Positions 1-6,133 of a stretch of 6,133 nucleotides of DNA are shown piece after piece. The notes below the pieces were generated by a model that searched no databases, was not told the DNA's origin, and was given only the letters and a program-made list of their open reading frames with translations. Position 1 is the first letter of the stretch, and the number at the start of each line of letters is the position of its first letter. The stretch lies in the NCBI GenBank assembly GCA_003153915.1, contig PMBX01000103.1, positions 1 to 6,133 on the forward strand, read 5' to 3'. Both the position numbers and the translations under genes were made by a program. Origin of the DNA: Phycisphaerales bacterium (GTDB lineage: Bacteria > Planctomycetota > Phycisphaerae > SM23-33).

Positions 1-281
1 TGAAGGTCGTGGACATCGGCATCGACGTGCCGGCGGAAAAGTTCATCGAGGCGTGCAAGGCCAATTCCGCCCAGGTCTGCGCCATGAGCGCCCTGCTGAC
101 CACCACCATGCCGCAGATGGCCACCGTGGTCAAGGCGATAAAAGACGCCGGCGTGAAGGTCAAGACAATCATCGGTGGCGCACCGGTGACCCAGAACTAC
201 GCCAACGAGATCGGCGCCGACGGATATGCCCCCGACGCCGCCAGCGCCGTTGATGTGGCCAAAAAGCTGATAGCCTGCTGA
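1..281 (+). CDS. Corrinoid (cobalamin-binding) protein of a methyltransferase system, 3' end only
   Basis: This is the C-terminal ~92 residues of a B12-binding corrinoid protein of the MtbC/MttC/MtmC type. The frame is read from base 3 and stops at TGA 279-281; the 5' end lies outside the window. Seen: the Rossmann-like B12 fold with VVDIGIDVP near the start, SALLTTTMPQM in the middle, and the IIGGAPV..NYANEIGADGYAPDA signature near the end. Known for the family: the corrin is bound through a DxHxxG motif, which would lie just upstream and cannot be checked here. Such proteins carry a methyl group on cobalamin between a substrate-specific methyltransferase and a second methyltransferase acting on a C1 carrier, in the cytoplasm of anaerobes using methylamines, methoxyl compounds or similar substrates. 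The substrate cannot be told from this fragment. The internal GTG at 9 is a valine codon inside the conserved fold, not a start. A terminator follows 28 bases downstream, so this gene ends its transcription unit. Confidence 0.88.
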   Translation, partial: KVVDIGIDVPAEKFIEACKANSAQVCAMSALLTTTMPQMATVVKAIKDAGVKVKTIIGGAPVTQNYANEIGADGYAPDAASAVDVAKKLIAC

Positions 282-309
282 TGCCAATAAGCTGAACGAC
301 GGGTATCAT

Positions 310-349
310 CGGCCCGCGGCCGGTCGAATGACCGGTAACGGGCCGTTTT
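310..349 (+). terminator. Rho-independent terminator after the corrinoid protein gene
   Basis: The outer stem CGGCCCG (310-316) pairs perfectly with CGGGCCG (339-345). An inner stem CCGGT (320-324) pairs with ACCGG (331-335) around a small loop, with an internal mismatch bulge (317-319 against 336-338). TTTT follows at 346-349. The position, about 28 bases after the corrinoid protein stop and before the next gene, fits termination of the upstream unit. The T-tract is short, so some read-through is possible. Confidence 0.8.
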
Positions 350-373
350 GTTCGTCCCCGTCGGGGCGGCGCC

Positions 374-1525
374 GTGAGTAGGTCCATGTCGGACAAACCA
401 ACCAGCCAGGAACCGCTTGAACCCCAACCGAACGCGGGCCACGACGACGGCATGGAGGTCGTCGAGACACCCGTCGAAGCCGAGGCCGACGGGCTGGAGC
501 ACCTGCGGATCGACATCCGCCGCGCTCTGCCGGACAGGCGGCTGGACAAGTACCTCGCCGCTCGCCTGGGCAAGACCACCTCGCGGACGGCCCTTCAGCA
601 CTACATCCGCGATGGTAACGTCACGGTCAACGGTAGGATCGTCAAGCCCAGTTATGTCATCCGCACCGCCGATAGCATCGACATGATGCTCCCGCCGTCC
701 CGGCCACGGGAAATCCCGCCTGAACCGATCCCTTTGGCGGTGGTCTACGAGGACCGCGACATCCTGGCGATAAACAAGCAGGCCGATTTGATTATCCACC
801 CCGCGCGGGGCAACTGGACCGGCACGCTGGTCAACGCCCTGGCGTACTACTTCGCCACCAACTGGCGCGATATTGCGGAACTTCCCACATCGGGAGAGGT
901 CAGCCGGCCTGGCATCGTGCACCGCCTTGACCGCGACACCACGGGCATCATGCTGGTGGCCAAGACTGAGTTGGCCCTGTGGCGCCTGGGCAGGCAGTTC
1001 GAGCTTCGCAAGATACACAAGACCTACACCGCCATCGTGCATGGCCTGGTACGGCTGGACGAGGACGTCATCGACGAACCCATAGGCAAGCACCCCAAGA
1101 TACGCGAGAAGTACGCCGTCAACCGGGATACCGGACGGCCTTACGTCGTGGCCGGAAAGGAGGCCATCACGCGGTACAAGGTGCTCCAACGTATCACCGG
1201 CGTGGGGCCGACGGCGGCTGGGTTTTCCCTGGTTGAGATGTATCCTCAGACCGGGCGGACCCATCAGCTTCGCGTGCACATGAGCTACATCGGCCATCCC
1301 ATCGTCGGCGACCGGATGTACGGTGGCGGGCCGGTCTATCGCAGCCAGCTCCAGGGCCGCTGCGACGTGGCCGAAGGCCCCTTGATAACCCGCCAGGCCC
1401 TTCACGCCCACACCATCGAGTTCAATCATCCCCGTACCGGCCAAGTGATGAAACTGGAGGCCCCATGGCCGGAGGACTTCACCGCCACGCTCAAGGAGTT
1501 GCGGGAACTTTCCCGCCCGGTATAA
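374..1525 (+). CDS. RluA/RluD-family 23S rRNA pseudouridine synthase with S4 domain
   Basis: This cytoplasmic enzyme isomerises uridine to pseudouridine in structured RNA, most likely large-subunit rRNA. Seen in the 383-residue frame: an acidic N-terminal extension (about 1-45); an S4 RNA-binding domain (about 54-105, RRLDKYLAARLGKTTSR and VTVNGRIVKPSY); the catalytic motif HRLDRDTTG at 183-191, whose D186 is the expected nucleophilic aspartate; the family motif TGRTHQLRVH at 293-302; and IGHPIVGDRMYG at 306-317. It is longer than the usual ~325 residues, mainly through the N-terminal extension. The S4 domain and motif suit the RluD (sites 1911/1915/1917) or RluC type, but site specificity cannot be read from sequence alone, so no symbol is given. 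Start: GTG at 374 or ATG at 386 (379 residues); neither has a strong ribosome-binding site, with only a weak GAGTAGG before the ATG. The gene follows a terminator and probably has its own promoter. Its stop codon lies within the promoter of the next gene, a tRNA. Confidence 0.93.
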   Translation: MSRSMSDKPTSQEPLEPQPNAGHDDGMEVVETPVEAEADGLEHLRIDIRRALPDRRLDKYLAARLGKTTSRTALQHYIRDGNVTVNGRIVKPSYVIRTADSIDMMLPPSRPREIPPEPIPLAVVYEDRDILAINKQADLIIHPARGNWTGTLVNALAYYFATNWRDIAELPTSGEVSRPGIVHRLDRDTTGIMLVAKTELALWRLGRQFELRKIHKTYTAIVHGLVRLDEDVIDEPIGKHPKIREKYAVNRDTGRPYVVAGKEAITRYKVLQRITGVGPTAAGFSLVEMYPQTGRTHQLRVHMSYIGHPIVGDRMYGGGPVYRSQLQGRCDVAEGPLITRQALHAHTIEFNHPRTGQVMKLEAPWPEDFTATLKELRELSRPV

Positions 1526-1526
1526 T
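1499..1526 (+). promoter_or_regulatory. Sigma-70-type promoter for tRNA-Val, overlapping the end of the pseudouridine synthase gene
   Basis: A perfect -10 hexamer TATAAT lies at 1521-1526, and the TAA inside it (1523-1525) is the stop codon of the pseudouridine synthase. A partial -35 match TTGCGG lies at 1499-1504, giving a 16-base spacer. The predicted transcription start near 1533 is about 8 bases before the mature tRNA 5' end, a sensible short leader. The -10 is a full consensus in an otherwise GC-rich stretch; the -35 matches only its TTG half. Confidence 0.6.
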
Positions 1527-1540
1527 GCATTCGCGAAAAC

Positions 1541-1614
1541 GGGCGATTAGCTCAGTTGGTTAGAGCGTGCGGATCACACCCGCAAGGTCACAGGTTCGAC
1601 CCCTGTATCGCCCA
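1541..1614 (+). tRNA. tRNA-Val (anticodon CAC)
   Basis: A complete 74-base cloverleaf is visible. The acceptor stem GGGCGAT (1541-1547) pairs perfectly with ATCGCCC (1607-1613), with discriminator A1614. The D stem is GCTC/GAGC (1550-1553 with 1563-1566). The anticodon stem is TGCGG/CCGCA (1568-1572 with 1580-1584) with the 7-base loop ATCACAC. The variable loop is 5 bases. The T stem is ACAGG/CCTGT (1590-1594 with 1602-1606) with loop TTCGACC. Reading loop positions 34-36 (1575-1577) gives CAC, which decodes GUG valine codons. The 3' CCA is not encoded (TTC follows the discriminator), so it must be added by CCA nucleotidyltransferase. No clear T-rich terminator follows, so transcription may run on into the glycosyltransferase gene. 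Confidence 0.95.
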
Positions 1615-1678
1615 TTCAACCCGGTCGGCATCGGGTCTGTGGCTGTCCCATAAATGTTTCCATCGTCATGATGTCGGG

Positions 1679-4030
1679 ATGCAGTCCATGTCATCGCAGA
1701 AAGATCAACAAAGCCGCACCGGCCGGCAAGCCCCGCTCGGCGACATCGAAACAACGGGCGGGTTTGGCCTTACCAGGACCGATTGGCGGATTCTGATCGC
1801 CGTCTTCCTGTTGGCCCTGGCCGTGCGGGGGGTGTACCTCTGGCAAAGCGCCAGGCAAAACCCCACCTTCTACGTTCCCGTCGTTGATGCCGAAACGTAC
1901 CACACCATGGCCTGCGCACTGCTGGGGCGGGTGACGTCGGATTCGTCCTACGCCCTACAGCGCGAGGTTGACGCCACGCACGCGGGCTTCTTCTGGCAGC
2001 CGTTCTTCTACCCGTTCTTCCTGTCGGTGGTGTATTTCTTCGCCGGGCCTTCCATCCTGACGGCCAAGATCGTCCAGATGGCCATCGGCGGGGCGACCTG
2101 CTCGCTGACGTATCTGCTGGGGAGGGTGGTATTCTCACGCAAGATGGGCGTCGTCGCTGCCGTCATCGTGGCCTTCTATGGCCCGTTGATCTTCCTGGAA
2201 GGCGAGTTACTCGGTGAGGGCCTGGCGGCGTTCTGGTCGCTGGTGCTGATATTATTGTTCCTGCGCCTGCGCGGGGCACGGAGCTACTGGACTCCGCTGG
2301 CCATCGGATTCTTCGGGGCCGTGGCGGTGCTGACGCGCCCGACTTTCCTGCCGTTTCTGATCGCCGCGTCGATCTGGGCGGCATGGGTACTTTATCGGGC
2401 CGGGGGGCGGGGTAAACTTCTGCCGGCCCTGTGCAACGGCCTGGCTGGGTTTATCATCGTGGCGTTTCCCGTGGCCTGGTTGAACTACAGCAGGACGGGC
2501 AACTTCGCCATCCTTCCGTCTTCGGGCGGGATCAATTTCTACATCGGAAACAACCCGGACGTCTCCAAGACCCTCACCATCCGCCCCGGTTGGGCCTGGG
2601 AGCAACTGACCACCTGGCCGGAACGGGAGGGTGTCCAAGGCGACGCAAAACAGCAGGCATTCTTTTATGGGCAGGTCCGCAAGTACGCCATGGAGCATCC
2701 GCTGTCGTTTGTGGGTGGGATCGCCACTAAGGCCGTGCGGTTCATCTCAGGTAGGGAAATCCCGCGAAACTACGACGTTTACGTCTTCGGCCGCTGGTCG
2801 TCGTTGCTGGCTGCGATGGTTTGGAAGGCCGGACCGTTTGGTTTTCCCTTCGGCCTGCTGCTGCCGCTGGTCGTGGCGGGGGTCGTCTGTTCCTGGCGGC
2901 GGATCCCGGTGGTCCTGGTGTTGTTCATTCTTATTTATTCCCTCGGCGTGATAATGGTGTTCGTCACGGGGCGATATCGCGTCCCAGTGATTCCGGCGAT
3001 GTCGGTGATCGCCGCGGCAGGGGCGGTGGGACTGGTGGACCTCCTCCGCTGCGCTCGGTGGAGGCGGCTGGCCTTGACGGTGGCGTGCTTGGCCGTCACG
3101 GTGGCGGCGGGGACCGTACCGGGGCCATTTCCCGAGGAGCAGGGTTACTACGAGGCGGAATTGTATTTCGACCTGGGTGTCGTGCATCGCCGCATGTCAC
3201 CCCCTCGTTACGCCAAGGCCGAGGAGTACCTGCGCAAGGCCGTGGAGATCAAGGGCGACTACGTAGATGCATATAACGAATTGGGCAACATGCGCGCTCT
3301 CCAGGGCGACCTGGCGGGGGCTTATGATAACTATCTCCGTGCCGTGACCTTGGACCCAACCCACGCCAAGGCGATCCATAACGTCGGGCTGATGGCGTTG
3401 AAACTGGGGCGAAACGACGAGGCCATCGAGCGTTTTGGGACGGTCCTGGCCCTTAATCCACGTTTGGCCACGACGCACTTTTTCCTGGGCCAGGCCCTGA
3501 TTAAGACCGGCGACTGCCCCGCCGCCGTTGAACATCTCCAAAAGGCGCTGGAACTGCTCGATCCCGCCACCGACGGCCAACACATCCTCCAGGCCCACCT
3601 GTCCCTTGCCGAGGCGCTATCCAAAATCGGCAGGCATCCCCAGGCCGTCGAGCAGTACCGTATGGCGATGAAAACCAATCCTGATTATCTCGGCGCGTTG
3701 GAAGGGTTTGCATGGTTGCTGGCCACCTGCCAGGATGCGTCCATCCGCAACGGTCCCCAGGCAGTCGGACTGGCCGAACGTGCTGCCGTCGCATCCGGTG
3801 GAAGGGGAGACACCTTGGACGTGTTGGCGGCAGCATATGCCGAGGCGGGGAGGTTCACCGATGCGGTCAACACCGCCACAAAGGCCCTGGCTATTGCGGA
3901 GATGTCTCCCAGGCCCGTCGACGCAGAGGAAGTCCGCGCCAGGCTTAAGCTCTACCAATCCGGCCGGCCTTACCGCCAAGGAGATATGGAGCCTAGCTCC
4001 CAGCCGGAGGCTTCCGGCATATCACAGTGA
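1679..4030 (+). CDS. GT-C (PMT/ArnT-like) membrane glycosyltransferase fused to C-terminal TPR repeats
   Basis: The 783-residue protein combines a polytopic membrane transferase with a helical repeat domain. Seen (numbering from ATG 1679): a short hydrophilic N-terminus; a first membrane helix at about 37-56; then a loop with VDAETYH carrying D70 and E72, where GT-C enzymes keep their catalytic acidic residue; FWQPFFYPFF at about 105-114; and about 12 hydrophobic segments up to residue 480. A large soluble loop (about 269-387) contains SSGGINFYIGNN, and GRYRVPVIPAM follows at about 431-441. From about 491 to 744 come roughly six TPR repeats, one being VDAYNELGNMRALQGDLAGA, ending in a WLLATC...LAERA and LDVLAAAYAEAGRF block. 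Known for the family: such enzymes use polyprenyl-phosphate sugars to glycosylate lipids or proteins outside the membrane. Inferred: the TPR part binds an acceptor or partner protein. The reading frame stays open back to 1556, but that region is the tRNA. ATG 1679 is the first in-frame ATG after it, and ATG 1688, with GGGA about 8 bases upstream, is an equal candidate. The 3' end overlaps the opposing methyltransferase gene by 38 bp. Confidence 0.85.
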   Translation: MQSMSSQKDQQSRTGRQAPLGDIETTGGFGLTRTDWRILIAVFLLALAVRGVYLWQSARQNPTFYVPVVDAETYHTMACALLGRVTSDSSYALQREVDATHAGFFWQPFFYPFFLSVVYFFAGPSILTAKIVQMAIGGATCSLTYLLGRVVFSRKMGVVAAVIVAFYGPLIFLEGELLGEGLAAFWSLVLILLFLRLRGARSYWTPLAIGFFGAVAVLTRPTFLPFLIAASIWAAWVLYRAGGRGKLLPALCNGLAGFIIVAFPVAWLNYSRTGNFAILPSSGGINFYIGNNPDVSKTLTIRPGWAWEQLTTWPEREGVQGDAKQQAFFYGQVRKYAMEHPLSFVGGIATKAVRFISGREIPRNYDVYVFGRWSSLLAAMVWKAGPFGFPFGLLLPLVVAGVVCSWRRIPVVLVLFILIYSLGVIMVFVTGRYRVPVIPAMSVIAAAGAVGLVDLLRCARWRRLALTVACLAVTVAAGTVPGPFPEEQGYYEAELYFDLGVVHRRMSPPRYAKAEEYLRKAVEIKGDYVDAYNELGNMRALQGDLAGAYDNYLRAVTLDPTHAKAIHNVGLMALKLGRNDEAIERFGTVLALNPRLATTHFFLGQALIKTGDCPAAVEHLQKALELLDPATDGQHILQAHLSLAEALSKIGRHPQAVEQYRMAMKTNPDYLGALEGFAWLLATCQDASIRNGPQAVGLAERAAVASGGRGDTLDVLAAAYAEAGRFTDAVNTATKALAIAEMSPRPVDAEEVRARLKLYQSGRPYRQGDMEPSSQPEASGISQ
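3988..4018. other. Paired small hairpins inside the convergent gene overlap
   Basis: Two perfect inverted repeats lie in the stretch coding on both strands. The first is GGAGC (3988-3992) with GCTCC (3996-4000) around the 3-base loop CTA, which is also the methyltransferase stop codon on the minus strand. The second is GCCGGA (4003-4008) with TCCGGC (4013-4018) around GGCT. Neither is followed by a T-run on either strand, so they are not classical intrinsic terminators. They could slow polymerase or protect the 3' ends of both transcripts, or be chance in GC-rich DNA. Confidence 0.35.
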
Positions 4031-4607
4031 AATCGTTGGGCAGGTAGTCCTCGTGGATTTCGCATAGGCAGCCCAGGGACGAGACCAGTCCGCAGACCTT
4101 CGCGGGGTCGTAGTAGAAACAATGGCCATGTTGCTGAGCGGTGCGGAGGTGCAGCAGGTTGAAGGCGACGGTTTCGCGGGCAATCTCCAGCATTCGTTCC
4201 AAGGCGCGGGGCAGGAACTCCATGTTGTTGCCCAGGCGGAGGTTGAAGGTCCCCGAGCAGAACACCACGTCGAAGCCGGCCTGTCCGAAGGGATTCTCGG
4301 CGAACACGTCGGCGTGCATGAATCGTCCGGCAGGGTGCATCCGCCGCGCCGCCAACACCATCTTCTTGATAAGGTCCACGCCCGTGTATTCGACGGACAG
4401 ACCATGTTTGTGGCAGAAGGCCAACAGGTCGCCCAGCCCGCAGCCCACGTCCAGCAGCGATTTGCCTGCAAGGTCAACGTTGCGCAGGAGCACCTCGAAG
4501 CGGGCCCGCTGGCTGGCGGCGTCGGACCAGTCCAGGATGTCGTGAGGCTCCCGGCCGTCGGCGATACGGGGTTCGTAATGGGCATGAATGGCCTTTTTTT
4601 TACTCAT
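3993..4607 (-). CDS. Class I SAM-dependent methyltransferase
   Basis: A 204-residue, probably cytoplasmic enzyme that transfers a methyl group from S-adenosylmethionine to an unknown acceptor. Seen: motif I LLDVGCGLGDLL at 51-62 (glycine-rich SAM loop); YTGVDL at 74-79, whose acidic residue would hold the SAM ribose hydroxyls; HADVF at 98-102; and the post-motif strand FDVVFCSGTFNLR at 112-124. The N-terminal HYEPRI...DWSDAASQRARFEVLL stretch precedes the Rossmann fold, and no membrane segment is evident. The small size and absence of an added substrate domain prevent a substrate call; small molecules, lipids or sugars are all open. The ATG (4607-4605) overlaps the TGA of the upstream gene as ATGA, indicating translational coupling. 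The nearest GGAGG is 25 bases upstream, too far to act as a normal ribosome-binding site. Codons 3-5 are a run of lysines encoded within eight consecutive A. The end overlaps the convergent glycosyltransferase gene. Confidence 0.85.
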   Translation of the reverse strand: MSKKKAIHAHYEPRIADGREPHDILDWSDAASQRARFEVLLRNVDLAGKSLLDVGCGLGDLLAFCHKHGLSVEYTGVDLIKKMVLAARRMHPAGRFMHADVFAENPFGQAGFDVVFCSGTFNLRLGNNMEFLPRALERMLEIARETVAFNLLHLRTAQQHGHCFYYDPAKVCGLVSSLGCLCEIHEDYLPNDFTVICRKPPAGS

Positions 4608-6133
4608 GGGGATACAGGCGGTTCCGAGTATACCTCCGCCCGAGCGACCACCTGATTATAGAACTCCAGCCCGCCCAGGGCGATGCACCAGGGCAGGATC
4701 GCACCGCGGGAGTCCCAGTAGTCGATGTCACGGGCCTGCCAGTCTCGGGCGATCTGGCGCAGTGTTAGGTCCAGCAGCTCGGTCGCCCGGGCCTTGACCC
4801 GCTTCCATAGGTCCCGAAGCTCCGGCGACTTAGGGGCGCTGGCGGCAAGTTGCCTCCGGCGGGCGTCCAATTCGGCGATTTGGCGGACTGTCGCCGGGAA
4901 GTTGGCCTCCTGCCATGCTTGGCGGCCTGGGGGGCTGCGCAATGACTCCAGGCGGTCCGCCGCCGCAGAGGCGATTGCCTGATACTCTTGTCCCAGACGC
5001 ATGGCGGGAATCTCGTCGGCGCCGAAATAGCCTCGCAGGTGTTCTGGTAGCGATATGACCGTGTCGATTTCCTTCAACCGATCCAGCAGGCGCAGCCGTA
5101 CCCTTACGATCGGTTCCAGTTTCCCACCCAGCAGGCCAGAGGCTATCAGCTTGGCCTCCAGGGATCGTGCCGTGGGCATGTAGAGGGAACCACGATAGGG
5201 CAGCGCCAGGGGCTTTCCTTGCTCGCCCATGCGGACCTGGATGACCAGCAGCAGGGCCTTTCCCCCCAGGCAATCCACCCCGGCGGCCTTGAGGTCGTCG
5301 CTGGAACATCGGCCGTCATCGGCCAGCAGAAATTCCCTGTCGGCGATCCGCAATCGCCGTCCCTCCAGGGACACATCGCAACGGAGGCGGCGTCCGTCAC
5401 GGCCAAGTGTGACAAAGAAGGGCAACGCGCCGGTCCGCGTGTCCAGCGGCGCGAGGTCGGATGCGGTTTCCGCCAGGGCCTGGTTATACAATTCCGCCGT
5501 CTGCTCGTAGCGAGAGCAGAACATCGCCAGTAGTTGGCTGCCTGCCGAGCCGTCCCTCGCGGCCAGCATAGAAGACAAGAAGTCGATCCCGACGGATTCT
5601 CCTACGTATTGCCGCAGCCAGGCATGGTAAACGTCCACGAGCCTTCCCCCTGACGCCCGCGCGATCATCTCCTCCAGGCTGCGGCGCTCGGTGGCGAACC
5701 ACTCCCTAAGCCGTTGGCGCGCGGCCTGCTGGGGAAAGGCGGAGTGCATGTTCGCGCGGGCCTTGTCCAACAGCTCCAGCAGGAAAGGCGCGGTTTCGGC
5801 GACGGTCAGATCGGCGATGGTACGGTGGTGTTGGGAATCGCCCACATAGCTGCTTCCAACAAGCTGCCAGTTGTCAGAGGGGGAAAACTCCTCGTAGAGG
5901 CTGTCAACCGTGCGATTCAACCGGCGAGCCAGGACGTCGCTCGCCAGTCCGGTGAACTGCTCCCAGCGGCGAACCTCTACGGGCAGGCGGCCCAGGAATT
6001 CGCTGTAGAACATCGCCGCGCCCCAGTCGGCGCCGCCGGAGCGGTGGAAGCGTTCGCGTTCCAGCCGGAGCGAGCCGTCCATCTCGGCCCCCATGGACGT
6101 GAAGGCGACGTCGATGTCCTCGATGAAGTGGCG
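4604..6133 (-). CDS. Large soluble protein of unknown function, 5' end outside the window
   Basis: I do not recognise this protein. The frame ends at TGA (4606-4604) and stays open to the window edge, giving 509 visible residues. An ATG exists at 6094, but the 13 codons upstream of it (beginning RHFIEDIDVAFTS) all end in G or C like the rest of the gene, so the coding region very probably continues past the edge. Seen: an N-terminal half rich in predicted helix with many Trp, Arg and Glu; a middle part that looks beta-rich (PFFVTLGRDGRRLRCDVSLE, then RRLRIADREFLLADDG and KALLLVIQVRM); the short segment LPYRGSLYMPTARSLEAKL; a charged helical C-terminal part; and a compact tail LPWCIALGGLEFYNQVV. 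There is no signal peptide in the visible part and no membrane segment, so it is probably cytoplasmic. It is translationally coupled to the methyltransferase gene, which suggests a shared task. Being a real gene is well supported; the function is not. Confidence 0.8.
   Translation of the reverse strand, partial: RHFIEDIDVAFTSMGAEMDGSLRLERERFHRSGGADWGAAMFYSEFLGRLPVEVRRWEQFTGLASDVLARRLNRTVDSLYEEFSPSDNWQLVGSSYVGDSQHHRTIADLTVAETAPFLLELLDKARANMHSAFPQQAARQRLREWFATERRSLEEMIARASGGRLVDVYHAWLRQYVGESVGIDFLSSMLAARDGSAGSQLLAMFCSRYEQTAELYNQALAETASDLAPLDTRTGALPFFVTLGRDGRRLRCDVSLEGRRLRIADREFLLADDGRCSSDDLKAAGVDCLGGKALLLVIQVRMGEQGKPLALPYRGSLYMPTARSLEAKLIASGLLGGKLEPIVRVRLRLLDRLKEIDTVISLPEHLRGYFGADEIPAMRLGQEYQAIASAAADRLESLRSPPGRQAWQEANFPATVRQIAELDARRRQLAASAPKSPELRDLWKRVKARATELLDLTLRQIARDWQARDIDYWDSRGAILPWCIALGGLEFYNQVVARAEVYSEPPVSP

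Noticed and set aside
197..1444. Long open frame (415 codons) on the minus strand across the pseudouridine synthase gene
   Set aside because: It lies antisense to a clear RluA-family gene with all catalytic motifs, has no recognisable domain, and is the kind of open frame that GC-rich codon bias creates on the opposite strand.
1541..1614. tRNA-Val as an integration site for a mobile element
   Set aside because: No integrase gene and no repeat of the tRNA 3' end is visible elsewhere in the window, and the flanking genes look chromosomal.
1619..1636. Hairpin ACCCG/CGGGT just after the tRNA as a terminator
   Set aside because: The stem is only five base pairs and no T-run follows, so it does not support intrinsic termination.
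4122..4655. Plus-strand open frame (177 codons) opposite the methyltransferase
   Set aside because: The methyltransferase on the minus strand has clear SAM-binding motifs; the antisense frame shows no domain and no start signal.
6092..6094. ATG as the true start of the unassigned protein
   Set aside because: The frame stays open to the window edge, all 13 upstream codons end in G or C, and no ribosome-binding site precedes the ATG, so an internal methionine is more likely.

Overview
The window looks like chromosomal DNA from a GC-rich bacterium. By eye, most codons in the long frames end in G or C. The best guess is Planctomycetota, perhaps a Phycisphaerae-like anaerobe. This rests on recalled family resemblance, not on a search. 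The C-terminal TPR block of the membrane glycosyltransferase has a 'WLLATC.DASIRNG..AV.LAERA' segment followed by 'LDVLAAAYAEAGRF..AV', a style common in planctomycete TPR proteins. Shine-Dalgarno signals are also generally weak. A corrinoid (B12) carrier protein at the left edge points to anaerobic one-carbon or methyl-group metabolism.

Left part (1-1525, plus strand): the 3' end of a cobalamin-binding corrinoid protein gene is followed by a good rho-independent terminator. Next comes a complete RluA/RluD-family 23S rRNA pseudouridine synthase with an S4 domain. A consensus TATAAT overlaps the stop codon of this gene and is placed to drive the next gene, a tRNA-Val (anticodon CAC) starting 15 bases after the stop.

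Centre (about 1679-4030, plus strand): one large gene encodes a polytopic GT-C (PMT/ArnT-like) membrane glycosyltransferase fused to about six TPR repeats. Its open frame runs back through the tRNA, so the true start must lie downstream of the tRNA.

Right part (3993-6133, minus strand): a two-gene unit reads toward the centre. The upstream gene (5' end outside the window) encodes a large soluble protein I cannot assign. Its stop codon overlaps the start of a class I SAM-dependent methyltransferase gene as ATGA. The methyltransferase gene converges with the glycosyltransferase gene and their coding ends overlap by 38 bp, with small hairpins in the overlap.

No CRISPR array, insertion sequence, integrase or phage gene is visible, and no stretch over 300 bases lacks a gene. 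The ordinary parts are the pseudouridine synthase and the tRNA. The least explained part is the coupled pair of unknown protein and methyltransferase, followed by the glycosyltransferase-TPR fusion. I see no clear evidence for a new multi-gene system beyond these.
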